NCBI GenBank assembly: GCA_023128965.1
Contig: JAGMCY010000160.1
Coordinates: 1 to 50,865, forward strand
From: Candidatus Aenigmatarchaeota archaeon
Lineage (GTDB): Archaea > Aenigmatarchaeota > Aenigmatarchaeia > QMZP01 > QMZT01
Length of the DNA: 50,865 nt
Reading direction: 5' to 3'
Below the pieces are notes generated by a model. The model saw only the letters and a program-made list of their open reading frames with translations. It had not been told where the DNA came from and did no database searches. Below, piece by piece: positions 42,206 to 49,890 of this stretch; position 1 is the first letter of the stretch, and every line of letters starts with the position of its first letter. Made by a program: the position numbers and the translations under genes.

Positions 42206-42592
42206 CTATTTCTCATTTACAAGAACCCCGTTCACTATCCCGTCATGGCCCGGTCTTGACGTGACCTTCGCTGAACCGATTTCCGTCTTCACCACCGCTC
42301 CCTTTGATATCACATTCCTCCTCACGAAATGCGGGTTGGCCGGGTTCTTCTCAACAGAAATTATCTTCACCCTTTTAACCTTTTTCGTTTTCGGGTCCGC
42401 AACGTTTATCTTCTCGACGGAAAGTAGTTTCAGTTTCTCATTCCCTCCCCTTTCTCTTTTCACCTTCACGTTTCTCTTGCCTATTCTCGTCTCCAGGAAT
42501 TCGTTCCCCCTGTCCATCTTCCTTTTCTTTCTGACCCTTCTCAGCCTTTTTCCCGTGAGCGTCCTTCTCGAACGCAAATGCCATTTCACCAT
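42206..42592 (-). CDS. rps8e: Small-subunit ribosomal protein eS8
   Basis: This 128-residue protein begins MVKWHLRSRRTLTGKRLRRVRKKRKMDRGNEFLETRIGKRNVKVKRERGGNEKL and continues with the eS8 core KNPANPHFVRRNVISKGAVVKTEIGSAKVTSRPGHDGIVNGVLV. It is convergent with uS10 and ends one base after it. Upstream (42593-42640) lies an AT-rich region shared with the divergent Sm gene. Confidence 0.95.
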   Translation of the reverse strand: MVKWHLRSRRTLTGKRLRRVRKKRKMDRGNEFLETRIGKRNVKVKRERGGNEKLKLLSVEKINVADPKTKKVKRVKIISVEKNPANPHFVRRNVISKGAVVKTEIGSAKVTSRPGHDGIVNGVLVNEK

Positions 42593-42718
42593 ACGAACAC
42601 CGATTCTATATATTTGACAGATTTACATTTAAATAGATAACAAATGCTTTTAAATCAGCGAATTCAAATAAAATTATCAATTTTACCCGATTTTAAATTG
42701 GGTGAAGGAGGTATGAAA

Positions 42719-42946
42719 ATGCAGCAAAGACCGTTGGACGTTTTAGGAAGTTCGGAGAACAAGAGGATAATAATACAGGTTAAAAACAGGGATAAGATAA
42801 CCGGAACTTTGAAGGCCTTTGATTCCCACCTGAACATATGGCTTGATGATGCGGAGGTTTCGAGCGCAGACGGAGAGAATTCAGTGAAACTTGGGACAGT
42901 CCTTGTGAGAGGAGATAATATCGTTCTCATTTCTCCCGGGAAATAG
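42719..42946 (+). CDS. Sm-like archaeal protein
   Basis: I chose the ATG at 42719 (MQQRPLDVLGSSENKRI) because GGAGGT lies 6-10 bp upstream; a slightly longer start at 42713 is possible. The 75-residue product has the Sm1 motif RIIIQVKNRDKITGTLKAFDSHLNIWLDDAE and Sm2 LGTVLVRGDNIVLISP. Such proteins form six- or seven-membered RNA-binding rings. It lies next to eL37, a pairing conserved in archaea. Confidence 0.93.
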   Translation: MQQRPLDVLGSSENKRIIIQVKNRDKITGTLKAFDSHLNIWLDDAEVSSADGENSVKLGTVLVRGDNIVLISPGK

Positions 42947-42984
42947 GAGTTAAAGTTTTTAAATATTCAATTTCAAGGGATACC

Positions 42985-43173
42985 ATGACGAAGGGGACCC
43001 CTAGTTTTGGCAAGAAGCAGAAGAAGACGCATGTTTTGTGTAGGAGATGCGGTCGCCATTCCTTCCACGCTTCGGGGGGCGTGTGTTCTGCCTGCGGTTT
43101 CGGGGGGTCGAAAAAAATCAAAAAATTCAAATGGCAGTGGAAACCAATCGAAAGAAACAAGAGAATGAAGTGA
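42985..43173 (+). CDS. rpl37e: Large-subunit ribosomal protein eL37
   Basis: This 62-residue zinc-binding protein starts MTKGTPSFGKKQKKTHVLCRRCGRHSFHASGGVCSACGFGGSKKIKKFKWQWK. The four cysteines (CRRC and CSAC) form a zinc ribbon. It follows the Lsm gene in its usual archaeal order and is preceded by a weak TATA-like ATTTTTAAATATTC. Confidence 0.95.
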   Translation: MTKGTPSFGKKQKKTHVLCRRCGRHSFHASGGVCSACGFGGSKKIKKFKWQWKPIERNKRMK

Positions 43174-43184
43174 ACCTAACGTAT

Positions 43185-43205
43185 GACGCATACTTCGTAT
43201 TAGTC
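43185..43205 (+). repeat. Degenerate TGACGC hairpin after eL37
   Basis: GACGCATAC (43185-43193) faces GTATTAGTC (43197-43205) with two mismatches in nine pairs, flanked by GTAT and CTTGAAAC. It resembles the rRNA-spacer hairpins and lies upstream of the TATA element for tRNA-Lys. Confidence 0.5.
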
Positions 43206-43255
43206 TCTTGAAACCCATATAAATATAACCACTTATTTATATGTTATTAGCGCAT

Positions 43256-43284
43256 GACGACTTGGGTTTATAATTCAGGTCGTC
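43256..43284 (+). repeat. tRNA-Lys leader hairpin, twin of the tRNA-Pro leader
   Basis: GACGACTTGG (43256-43265) pairs with TCAGGTCGTC (43275-43284). The seventh pair is T-G here and T-A in the tRNA-Pro twin, and both ends are followed by CGAAA before the tRNA. A TATA-like CATATAAATATAACC lies at 43216-43230. Confidence 0.6.
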
Positions 43285-43295
43285 TACCGAAATAT

Positions 43296-43468
43296 GGGCC
43301 CGTAGCTCAATCGGTAGAGCACCAGACTCTTAAGAGCGTATGACACAGGTTTCACCTGCGTCATTCGAACCTCGGATATTATGAAGGTTTCTAGAACCTT
43401 GTGATTGAGGGATATCTGGGGGTTGCGGGTTCGATACGTAGCTTTACGTGAAAATCCCGTCGGGCCCA
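43296..43468 (+). tRNA. tRNA-Lys(CTT) with two introns
   Basis: GGGCCCG (43296-43302) pairs with CGGGCCC (43461-43467), and A73 follows without an encoded CCA. The D arm (GCTC-AATCGGTA-GAGC) is uninterrupted. The anticodon arm is CCAGA-CTCTTA then an 81-nt intron (43333-43413) then A-TCTGG, with anticodon CTT at 43329-43331. The T arm is GCGGG-TTCGA, then a 19-nt intron (43435-43453), then AT-CCCGT. Splicing gives a 73-nt tRNA. The tiny T-loop intron is essentially one hairpin (ACGTA/TACGT). The long intron contains a GACACAGG/CCTGCGTC hairpin like the one in the 23S intron at 48588-48626. Confidence 0.85.
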
Positions 43469-43486
43469 TACATCATCCAGAATTAA

Positions 43487-44140
43487 TTACAGTTCTTCTG
43501 CCACAGAACCCATGATATTTTTTATCACTTTGTCCCCGCTTTTAAGAACAGGTTCCCCGTGTCCTGGAAGGATTTTATCGATCTTGAGGGAGGAGAGCCT
43601 TTCAAGCGATTTCTCGATATCCTCTTCACTCCCTCCCGGAAGATCTGTTCTCCCCACACCGTCAGCAAATATTGTGTCACCAGATAACAGGATCTTGTCT
43701 TTCGAATCGAACAGGCATATTGAACCAGGGGTGTGTCCCGGCGTATGTAAAACCTTTAATCCGAAAACTTCGTCCCCTTCCTTCAGCTTTCTTTCGACTT
43801 TCATGGGTTTCATGTTCCCGTTGAAGTAGTGGGCATTGCTCATTTCGCTGTCCCCTTTCTCGAGGACATTCGAGTCCTTCTCGTGTATGTGGATCTTCGC
43901 GTTCTTGAAGAAGCCGTTACCTCCTATGTGGTCCCAGTGCATGTGCGTGTTAACGATGTTCTTTATGTTGTCGAAATCTAGTTTCATCTTCTTGAATATC
44001 TCGTAAAGGCGAACAAAATTCAATCCCGTCCCAGAGTCGACAATCGTGTCCCCGTCTATGAGGTATATATTCGAATCCAGATCAGAAAGATGTACCATCG
44101 TTATTCTGCCATTAATCTTGGTGACCAAATCCAACCCCAT
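43487..44140 (-). CDS. Metallo-beta-lactamase-fold hydrolase
   Basis: I chose the ATG at 44140 (MGLDLVTKINGRITMVHLSD), 17 codons inside the open frame. The 217-residue product has the metal motif THMHWDHIGG (HxHxDH), HTPGHTPGSICLF, the bridging aspartate in LLSGDTIF and the final histidine in LPGHGEP. This is the glyoxalase-II-like branch, which hydrolyses thioesters or similar substrates. The exact substrate is unknown. Confidence 0.85.
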   Translation of the reverse strand: MGLDLVTKINGRITMVHLSDLDSNIYLIDGDTIVDSGTGLNFVRLYEIFKKMKLDFDNIKNIVNTHMHWDHIGGNGFFKNAKIHIHEKDSNVLEKGDSEMSNAHYFNGNMKPMKVERKLKEGDEVFGLKVLHTPGHTPGSICLFDSKDKILLSGDTIFADGVGRTDLPGGSEEDIEKSLERLSSLKIDKILPGHGEPVLKSGDKVIKNIMGSVAEEL

Positions 44141-44248
44141 ATTAATTATTTCTCCGCAAACAAATTTAAAGAGATATTGAAACTTGTGCAAGAATAAAAA
44201 TCAATTCTGTTCCATGAATAACTCGGAGATGGTTAAAACAAGAAAAAC

Positions 44249-44413
44249 CTATATAAAGACCATGAATTTGAGCATGATTACCATTATTATTATCGCGATA
44301 GCGATCCCTACCACGTGCTCTGGCTTCAGCTTGATAGCTTCCTCTGATTCCTCAAAGTAGCGGATTAACCCTGCGGTCGACTGCGGCATCATTGCTTTCG
44401 GTTTTTTCGGCAT
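44249..44413 (-). CDS. secG: Preprotein translocase subunit Sec61beta
   Basis: Hand translation gives a 54-residue protein: MPKKPKAMMPQSTAGLIRYF, then EESEEAIKLKPEHVVGIAI and a C-terminal membrane helix ending in MLKFMVFI. The PQSTAGLIRYFEE and KPEHV segments are the archaeal Sec61beta signature. It forms the third subunit of the SecYEG/Sec61 channel. It lies between the MBL gene and RNase P RNA. Confidence 0.93.
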   Translation of the reverse strand: MPKKPKAMMPQSTAGLIRYFEESEEAIKLKPEHVVGIAIAIIIMVIMLKFMVFI

Positions 44414-44477
44414 GCTATCAATAAAGAATTAATAATCTTTCATTTATAAGCTTTTGACCCATTTGAGAAAATAAATG

Positions 44478-44805
44478 TTGTGCTGGGCGTAGCCCATTTT
44501 ATGTCATCTCCCGGGGTTTGATCCCCGAAGGAGGCGATAGCATTTTTCTAACTCGTCCCTTTATTTTTCGGGACTTTCACCCGCACGGCCCGAACTCTTT
44601 CACCCTTCTGCTTCTTCGATGCTTTCCCTTTCGGGATCATCGCTCCAAAGCGAAGGTTTATTTCTGCGTCCGGACAGGTCCTCTCGGACCCTGCCTCGCG
44701 ACAGCGCGCTTTCAGTTTGACGTAGACGAAGTCTGCGTCTTCGCTGCGAGTGCCTGGAACTTACCTCCCCAAGTCGCCTCAGGGCAAGCTATCTGCCCAG
44801 CTCAA
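44478..44805 (-). ncRNA. rnpB: RNase P RNA
   Basis: On the minus strand the ends pair as P1: GCTGGGC (44795-44801) with GCCCAGC (44482-44488), extended by flanking pairs. Near the 5' side GGGGAGGTAAGTTCC (44756-44770) matches conserved region I (usual GAGGAAAGTCC). Near the 3' end AGATGACATAAAATGGGCTA (44490-44509) matches conserved region V (usual GAACAnAAnnnGGCTTA). Archaeal-style GGTGAAA segments lie between. A TATA-like CTTTTTAAACC sits about 25 bp upstream (44828-44840). The RNA is about 328 nt. The hairpin GACGCAGAC/GTCTACGTC (44719-44739) looks like the recurrent hairpin elements of this window. The Rpp29 gene is at 11127. Confidence 0.85.
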
Positions 44806-44853
44806 CAAGATTTTTTAGGTTTTGGGGGTTTAAAAAGGTTATTTCGATCGAGT

Positions 44854-45753
44854 TCAGAACAATTGTATCAGCAGAACGCCTATAATGATGAGGATCATGC
44901 CCAGAATTTTCTGCATCAGTGCCCGAATATCGAATCTCTCTTTCAATATATGCGGGTAGAACCTTGTGAGTAGCAAGGCAAAGATAAAGACGAAAATCAT
45001 CTGGATGTTCTCAGATGCCTGGATAGGGGAAATAGGACCTATGTTTATCGCAAAGTAATAGCTTGCGGAACCTAGAATGGAAATTATTGTGTTGGTAAAA
45101 AGAATACCCCAATCATTCCTGTTGATCTTACTGTAGTAATATTTGAACTTGCCTCTGATCTTCCCTGAAAATAAGATCGGCATCGTTGTAAATATCCCAA
45201 AGATCCACACCCATATAAGGGTTTCCCAGTAATTAACGTAGTTCAGAACGAATTTTATAATTACATAAGACGCCGAAAATACCAAGCTGGCAAGTATTAC
45301 AAACCAAAATACTTTACCAATTCTGAATAGTCCAGAAACCCTTTTAATTGATATCACAAAACCTCCGAGAATCAGTATCAAGAAACCTAAATAATCCATC
45401 GAGGCAAGTCTTTCCCCAAGAAGAGAGAACGCCATGAGGAGTGTGAAAATCGGGATGAACTGAAAAAGGGGGATGGACACTGATATCTCCTCGATCTCTA
45501 CGATTTTGTAATAGATTATTATCCCCAAAGTCATCAATACCGCGCTCACGAATATGAAGGGAAGGAAATAGAGATTCGGAACTCCTATGTTCAAAATAGG
45601 AATCAAAATAATTACGGGGATTATCGAAATTATTCTCATAAATATGAACACTATCAAAGGGCTTTTGATCCTCTTGTCTACAAGATACTTATCGATTATG
45701 TTTGTAATGCTCCACATGAAAGTGGCTAGAATTACGAAGTATATCCAGCTCAT
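44854..45753 (-). CDS. DMT/EamA-family transporter
   Basis: This 299-residue protein has ten hydrophobic segments in two repeats, the EamA layout (FVILATFMWSITNIIDKYLVDKRIKSPLIVFIFMRII at the start, then SLLGERLASMDYLGFLILILGGF, and the second half with SASYVIIKFVLNYVNYWETLIWVWIF and ALLLTRFYPHILKERF). EamA proteins export or import small metabolites. Substrate unknown. It converges on RNase P RNA. Confidence 0.85.
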   Translation of the reverse strand: MSWIYFVILATFMWSITNIIDKYLVDKRIKSPLIVFIFMRIISIIPVIILIPILNIGVPNLYFLPFIFVSAVLMTLGIIIYYKIVEIEEISVSIPLFQFIPIFTLLMAFSLLGERLASMDYLGFLILILGGFVISIKRVSGLFRIGKVFWFVILASLVFSASYVIIKFVLNYVNYWETLIWVWIFGIFTTMPILFSGKIRGKFKYYYSKINRNDWGILFTNTIISILGSASYYFAINIGPISPIQASENIQMIFVFIFALLLTRFYPHILKERFDIRALMQKILGMILIIIGVLLIQLF

Positions 45754-45811
45754 CTATATATTTTCGGCTAAACCATTAAAAAACAAAAACAAGCACCAAG
45801 GCCTTTTGACC

Positions 45812-45898
45812 AGGACTGAATAAAGATTTACTGTCCTGACTCTTGGGGCTTAACAGCCTTACCTTTCGGCCAGACCCTGGAACCCTCAATTAAGAGTT
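45812..45898 (-). ncRNA. Candidate structured small RNA (two hairpins)
   Basis: On the minus strand a TATA-like CTTAAAAGG (45908-45917) is followed by AACTCTT (45892-45898), which pairs with AAGAGTC (45838-45844). This encloses an inner stem GGGTT/AAGCCC and a GGCCGAAAGGTAAGGC loop. Directly after comes a second hairpin AGGAC/GTCCT (45812-45837) with an inner GTAAA/TTTAT stem. A hairpin followed by GGACAG suggests an H/ACA-like guide, but I could not identify the target pocket with certainty. Confidence 0.4.
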
Positions 45899-46017
45899 GG
45901 AAATAAGCCTTTTAAGCATTTCTGTTGGGAAACATAGATTTTGGGAAATATACATGCCAGAGGATTTTTCCCCAAGCCCTCATATAAATACGTCCCTTAC
46001 CCAATTTAAAGTAAGGG

Positions 46018-46290
46018 GTGCGAGTAATTAAATTTAATAAAAAGGGCAGTATTGCCAAATCAAAAGAAGGTGACCTTCTTCTAGTAAACGAGGACAAGAA
46101 GGCGTACAAGGTTGACGAGGTCGTGATCCTTATATGGACCATGTGCGACGGAAAACATGAAAACAAGGAGATAGTGGATGAGTTCTGTTCAAAACTCGGC
46201 AAGAATGTCCCGAAAGAAGAGATCGAGAAGGCAGTCTCCGATATAACCCAGAAGCTGGAAAAATTCGGTCTTCTTGAGAAGTGCAAGTGA
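46018..46290 (+). CDS. PqqD-like (RRE-fold) protein
   Basis: The frame opens with GTG at 46018 and encodes 90 residues: AKSKEGDLLLVNEDKKAYKVDEVVILIWTMCDGKHENKEIVDEFCSKLGKNVPKEEIEKAVSDITQKLEKFGLLEK. This is the PqqD winged-helix fold, which in RiPP pathways binds the leader of a precursor peptide. No radical-SAM enzyme is in the window. The gene directly after encodes a short cysteine-rich peptide, which makes the pair worth noting. A TATA-like CATATAAATACG lies at 45980-45991. Confidence 0.75.
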   Translation: MRVIKFNKKGSIAKSKEGDLLLVNEDKKAYKVDEVVILIWTMCDGKHENKEIVDEFCSKLGKNVPKEEIEKAVSDITQKLEKFGLLEKCK

Positions 46291-46331
46291 AATCGGAAAT
46301 GTATTTTAATTAGCGATTAATATTATTTAAT

Positions 46332-46595
46332 ATGAACAAGAAATACGCACTTTTGGTTATCATTCTATTGGTAGTGATTTCACTAGTTCTATGGGGCGTG
46401 TTCTTCAGCCCTGTAGTTTTTAATGGTCATCCGCCAACACCAGAACAAAGTTGCAGGGCAACTGGGGCTCAACATTGCGAATATACTGGTGAACTACCAT
46501 TCACGTGGGCTGTTAAGACAAATTTTACAGGTGCTATTAGGACAAGTTGCCAAGAATTGTTGGGATGTTCTTCCTGTTCGGAATGCGGATTCTAG
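46332..46595 (+). CDS. Small exported or anchored protein with a cysteine-rich C-terminus
   Basis: This 87-residue protein has an N-terminal hydrophobic helix (YALLVIILLVVISLVLWGVFF, residues 5-25), then CRATGAQHCEYTG and a terminal TSCQELLGCSSCSECGF. That gives six to seven cysteines in the last 50 residues, four within the last 11. Possible roles are a metal- or disulfide-stabilised surface peptide, or a modified peptide substrate for the neighbouring PqqD-like protein. I do not recognise the family. Confidence 0.6.
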   Translation: MNKKYALLVIILLVVISLVLWGVFFSPVVFNGHPPTPEQSCRATGAQHCEYTGELPFTWAVKTNFTGAIRTSCQELLGCSSCSECGF

Positions 46596-46622
46596 CTTGA
46601 GCTAATCCTGTTTCTTTGGTCG

Positions 46623-46665
46623 ACCGATTTCTTGAATAAGCGGTAGCTATCGTAAAGAAAGTGGT
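46623..46665 (-). repeat. rRNA 3'-flank stem-loop, copy after 23S
   Basis: ACCGATTTCTT (46623-46633) faces AAGAAAGTGGT (46655-46665) around a loop with TAAGCGGTAGCTATCG. A copy with the same loop core TAAGCGG(A/T)AGCTA(C/T)CG and the same 11-bp stem design lies after 16S at 50437-50478. Both lie just downstream of the mature 3' end on the minus strand, which suggests a shared maturation signal. Confidence 0.6.
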
Positions 46666-46666
46666 T

Positions 46667-46687
46667 GGCGAGTTGTCCTTTTAACTA
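46667..46687 (-). promoter_or_regulatory. 23S processing stem, 3' strand
   Basis: On the minus strand GGACAACTCGCC (46667-46678) can pair with GGCGAGTTGTCC (49803-49814) in the 5' leader. Between this stem and the terminal helix of 23S the two strands carry TAGTTAAAA and TGACTAAAA, giving a short helix with AAA bulges on opposite strands, a bulge-helix-bulge-like cut site. Confidence 0.6.
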
Positions 46688-48587
46688 GGATCTGTCAGGG
46701 TATTGGGTAACGTGGGCTGAATACCTCGCCGAAGCTTGGTACTTACACCCCGTTTCCATCAACCTTGTCGTCTACAAGACCTTCCCCAGCGCGCCGATAC
46801 TCGCGTATCAGGTTGCTGGACGGTTACCTATTTTCAGGAGAGGCTTCGGGCTTAGATGCTTTCAGCCCTTATCCTCAATGGCGTAGCTACCCGGCAATGT
46901 ATGCGCAACCGGTACACCAGAGGCCACAACGCACTGTTCCTTTCGTACTGAGTGCTTTTTCCCCTCAGGTAACTGACACCTTCAGCAGATATAGACCGTA
47001 CTGGCTCGCACCGTACTTAACCCAGCTAACGTGGCTCTTTGATGGGTGAACACCCCCACCCTTGGACGCTGCTGCACGTCCAGGAAGAGCCGAGCCGACG
47101 GCGGAGAAGCAACGAACGCGGTCGATATGGACTCTCACGCGTCACGACTCCATTATCCCCGAGGTAACTTTTCTGTCAGAGCTGGCTCCCAGCTAATGGA
47201 GACACAGCGGATCGCTAGGCCACGCTTTCGCGTTAGGATTCCTTGCTTTGTAGAATCCTATCAGGCCGGCTTTTGCCCTTGCACTCTAATTCCGATTTCT
47301 GACCGGAATGAGCCGACCTTAGGGCGCCTCTGATCACTTGTCAGAGGCGTACCGCCCCAGCCAAACTGCCCATCTGCTGCTGTTCCCGTCTCTCGCAAGA
47401 CGCAGGTTACACCTGCGTCAAACGTCTAGAGGTAAGCGATATATTAACAGTAGGTTGGTGTTACATTGGCGCCTTCCCCAAACCCGAAGACTTGGGTGCG
47501 ATGCTCCCAACTACACTATGCAACCGTCAACATACCGCAACAACAGACTGCAGTAAAGTTCTACGGGGTCTTCTCGTCCCGCTGAAGGACTCCGGAATAT
47601 TCGCCGGACATTAAGTTCACTAGGTGTCAGGTTAAGACAGCGGGGATCTCGTTAAACCCTTCATGCAGGCCGACAATTAATCGGCAAGGGATTACGCTAC
47701 CTTAAGACGGTCAGAGTTACCGCCGCCGTTTACCGGGGCTTCACTCGCTATTCACGAGCTTAACACACCGGCACTGGGCAGGCCTCAGGAGCTATACAAA
47801 TCCTTTCGGACTAGCAGCCCCCTACGTTTTTGTTAAACAGTCGGATCCCCTTTGTCACTGCGACCTACTGGTCCTAGCTTAGCTAGAGCAGTAGGCACCC
47901 CTTACTGGCGAAAGAATGGAACAAGTTCCATTCAAACTCTACCAAAGGTACGGGGCGAATTTGCCGAATTCCTCAACCTGACTTCTCCTAACACACCTTC
48001 ACCTTCTCAGCGAGGGGCACCAGTAACGGTTCTCGGTACGGACATGGAAGATTCCTTCCTATTCCCTTTTCACGGGTTCCAGGATTAAACCGAACAGACA
48101 TACGCCCGCTATTTCTGGATTCACCTGCTTCTCACCATTATGGTACTCCACAGGTTTAACCAGTTAACCACCGAAATGGTCGGTCTATCCCGAAACGTTA
48201 GGAATCGGACTTGTGTCGCCACAAGTACTTCCATGGTGCAGGAATATTAACCCGCTTCCCTTTCGACAAGTTCCAGTTAGGGCTTGCCTTAGGACCGACT
48301 AACCCTCAGCTGAATCGACAAACCGACGTTGGCTCGTCAACGTCAAGCTTTTAATCATTGCTGAGGAACCCTAGCCCTTCAGGTGGTGGAGATTCTCACT
48401 CCACTAGTGCTGCTACTATCGGCAAGATTCTTATTCCTGCAAGGTCCACCCAGGCTTACGCCCAGACTTCTGTCCTAGCAGGACACCTCCCAACGCTATT
48501 TCTTTCGAAATCTAAGGTATCGGTACCAGACTTAGTCCCGTCCATTTTCAAGGCCCCCAACCTAGATAGGTGAGCTATTACGCACTC

Positions 48588-48626
48588 GATCTTCCGACGG
48601 ACACAGGTAAAACCTGCGTCAATCGC
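48588..48626 (-). other. 39-nt intron in 23S at the 1085 site
   Basis: The sense strand reads CCCTTTAA, then 39 extra bases, then GAGTGCGTAATAGCTCACC. Other archaea have CCTTTAAAGAGTGCG here without a break. The insert is a hairpin (GACGCAGG/CCTGTGTC, 48600-48620) with flanks GCGATT and CGTCGG. Position 1085 is a known archaeal 23S intron site. It is far too short for a homing endonuclease. Edges are uncertain by one base. Confidence 0.75.
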
Positions 48627-48657
<31 letters not shown>

Positions 48658-48929
48658 CTATTGTCTATGGTTGAAGACACTTTTCATCAATTAGCCTGAA
48701 TTTAGGGACCTTAACCTTAGGCTGGGTTCTTTCCCTTTCGGATACCGAGCTTACCCCGGCACCCCCACTCCGGCCTTCTACGGTGATAGTAGATTCCGAG
48801 TTTGACAGGGTAACTGGACCTTTCGATCCTTGGTTATCCAATCAGTATCTATACCCTACTATCTACCTCCAGCCAGGCTGTGCTTAGACACATTTAGAGA
48901 GGAACCCGCTATCGCTGAACTCGATTAGC

Positions 48930-48965
48930 GTTGACGAACCGATGTTCCGAAAGCGAACATCAACT
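48930..48965 (-). other. 36-nt insert in 23S near position 785-790
   Basis: The sense strand reads GGAGTGAAAAAG, then an extra hairpin-bearing segment (GTTGATGTTCG...CGAACATC type, AGTTGATGTTC at one end and GTCAAC at the other), then GCTAATCGAGTTCAGCGATAGC. The usual archaeal sequence is GGGGTGAAAGGCTAATC. The stem GTTGA/TCAAC joins its ends. It could be an unspliced expansion or a small intron. Confidence 0.6.
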
Positions 48966-49802
48966 CTTTTTCACTCCTAGCCCCAGGTCACGAGAGCGAT
49001 TTGAATCTCAGCAACTCTAACGGGCCTCCATCTGGCTTTCGCCAGACTTCACCCTGCCCAGGGCTAGATCGTCCAGCTTCAGGTCTTAACCCTGTGACTG
49101 TAGGCGCTTTCACACCCGCCTGCCTCAAACTTGCGCAGGTCTCGCTTTCGCTTAGGCCTCCTTGCGTTAGCCTCGCCACAGAGATAAACTCCTTGCCGCG
49201 TGTTTCAAAACGGGCGACACCACTCCTGCAAGCAAGAGCAATGCCTACCTATGGTTACATGGTTTCAGGTTCTTTTCATCTCCGGTTAAGGATGCTTTTC
49301 ATCTTTCCGTCACCGTACTAGTGCGCTATCGGACTCGAGATGTATTTAGGATTGGGAGTTACTGGCTCCCGTATTCCCAATGGATATTCAACCATTGGTA
49401 CTCTGGATACCCGCTATCAACCTTCTTCCGTTCTCCTACGGGGCTATAACCCTTTATCGCGAATCTTTCCAGACCACTTCGGACTGGGAAGTTAGGCTGA
49501 GCGCGGGTCCAAACCCCACATCCCCTTTGGCTCTCGCCAAAAGGTTCGGTTTGTCCTTTTCCCTTTTCAATCGCCTCTACTAAGGGAATCGCTATTGCTT
49601 TCTTTTCCTGCCCCTACTAAGATGTTTCAATTCAGGGCGTCCCCGTTCCATATCGGAACGACCGAAATCAAGAAGTCCCATTCGGAAATCCCGGGTTCAA
49701 GGGCTGCTTGCGCCTACCCCGGGCATATCGCAGCTTGCCACGTCCTTCTTCGGCTCCCGAGCCAAGCCATCCACCACGCAACGTCGCAGATCCTTTTAGT
49801 CA

Positions 49803-49814
49803 GGACAACTCGCC
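49803..49814 (-). promoter_or_regulatory. 23S processing stem, 5' strand
   Basis: GGCGAGTTGTCC on the minus strand pairs perfectly over 12 bp with the 3' flank at 46667-46678 and lies 9 nt before the mature 23S end. It marks the precursor helix that archaea cut with the tRNA-splicing endonuclease. Confidence 0.6.
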
Positions 49815-49869
49815 TATGTTATCATTAAGGAACTCTTTTGGTGTTCACCTCTTCACAGGAGTTTCGATA

Positions 49870-49890
49870 GACGCATACTATGTATGCGTC
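49870..49890 (-). repeat. TGACGC hairpin upstream of 23S
   Basis: A perfect 9-bp stem GACGCATAC/GTATGCGTC with a 3-nt loop, flanked by CGTAT and TATCGAAAC on the minus strand. It is nearly identical, flanks included, to the copy at 50174-50194. Confidence 0.75.

Noticed and set aside
47399..47425. Hairpin GACGCAGGT/ACCTGCGTC in 23S that looks like another intron
   Set aside because: In E. coli the same place has the helix 79 hairpin (GACCCG...CGGGT), just before the segment leading to CAGTTTGGCTGGGGCGG, so this is a normal 23S helix that only resembles the intron hairpins.
48326..48352. GACGTTG/CAACGTC hairpin in 23S as a third insert
   Set aside because: It falls in a variable helix region where archaeal lengths differ; without an alignment I cannot call it an insertion.
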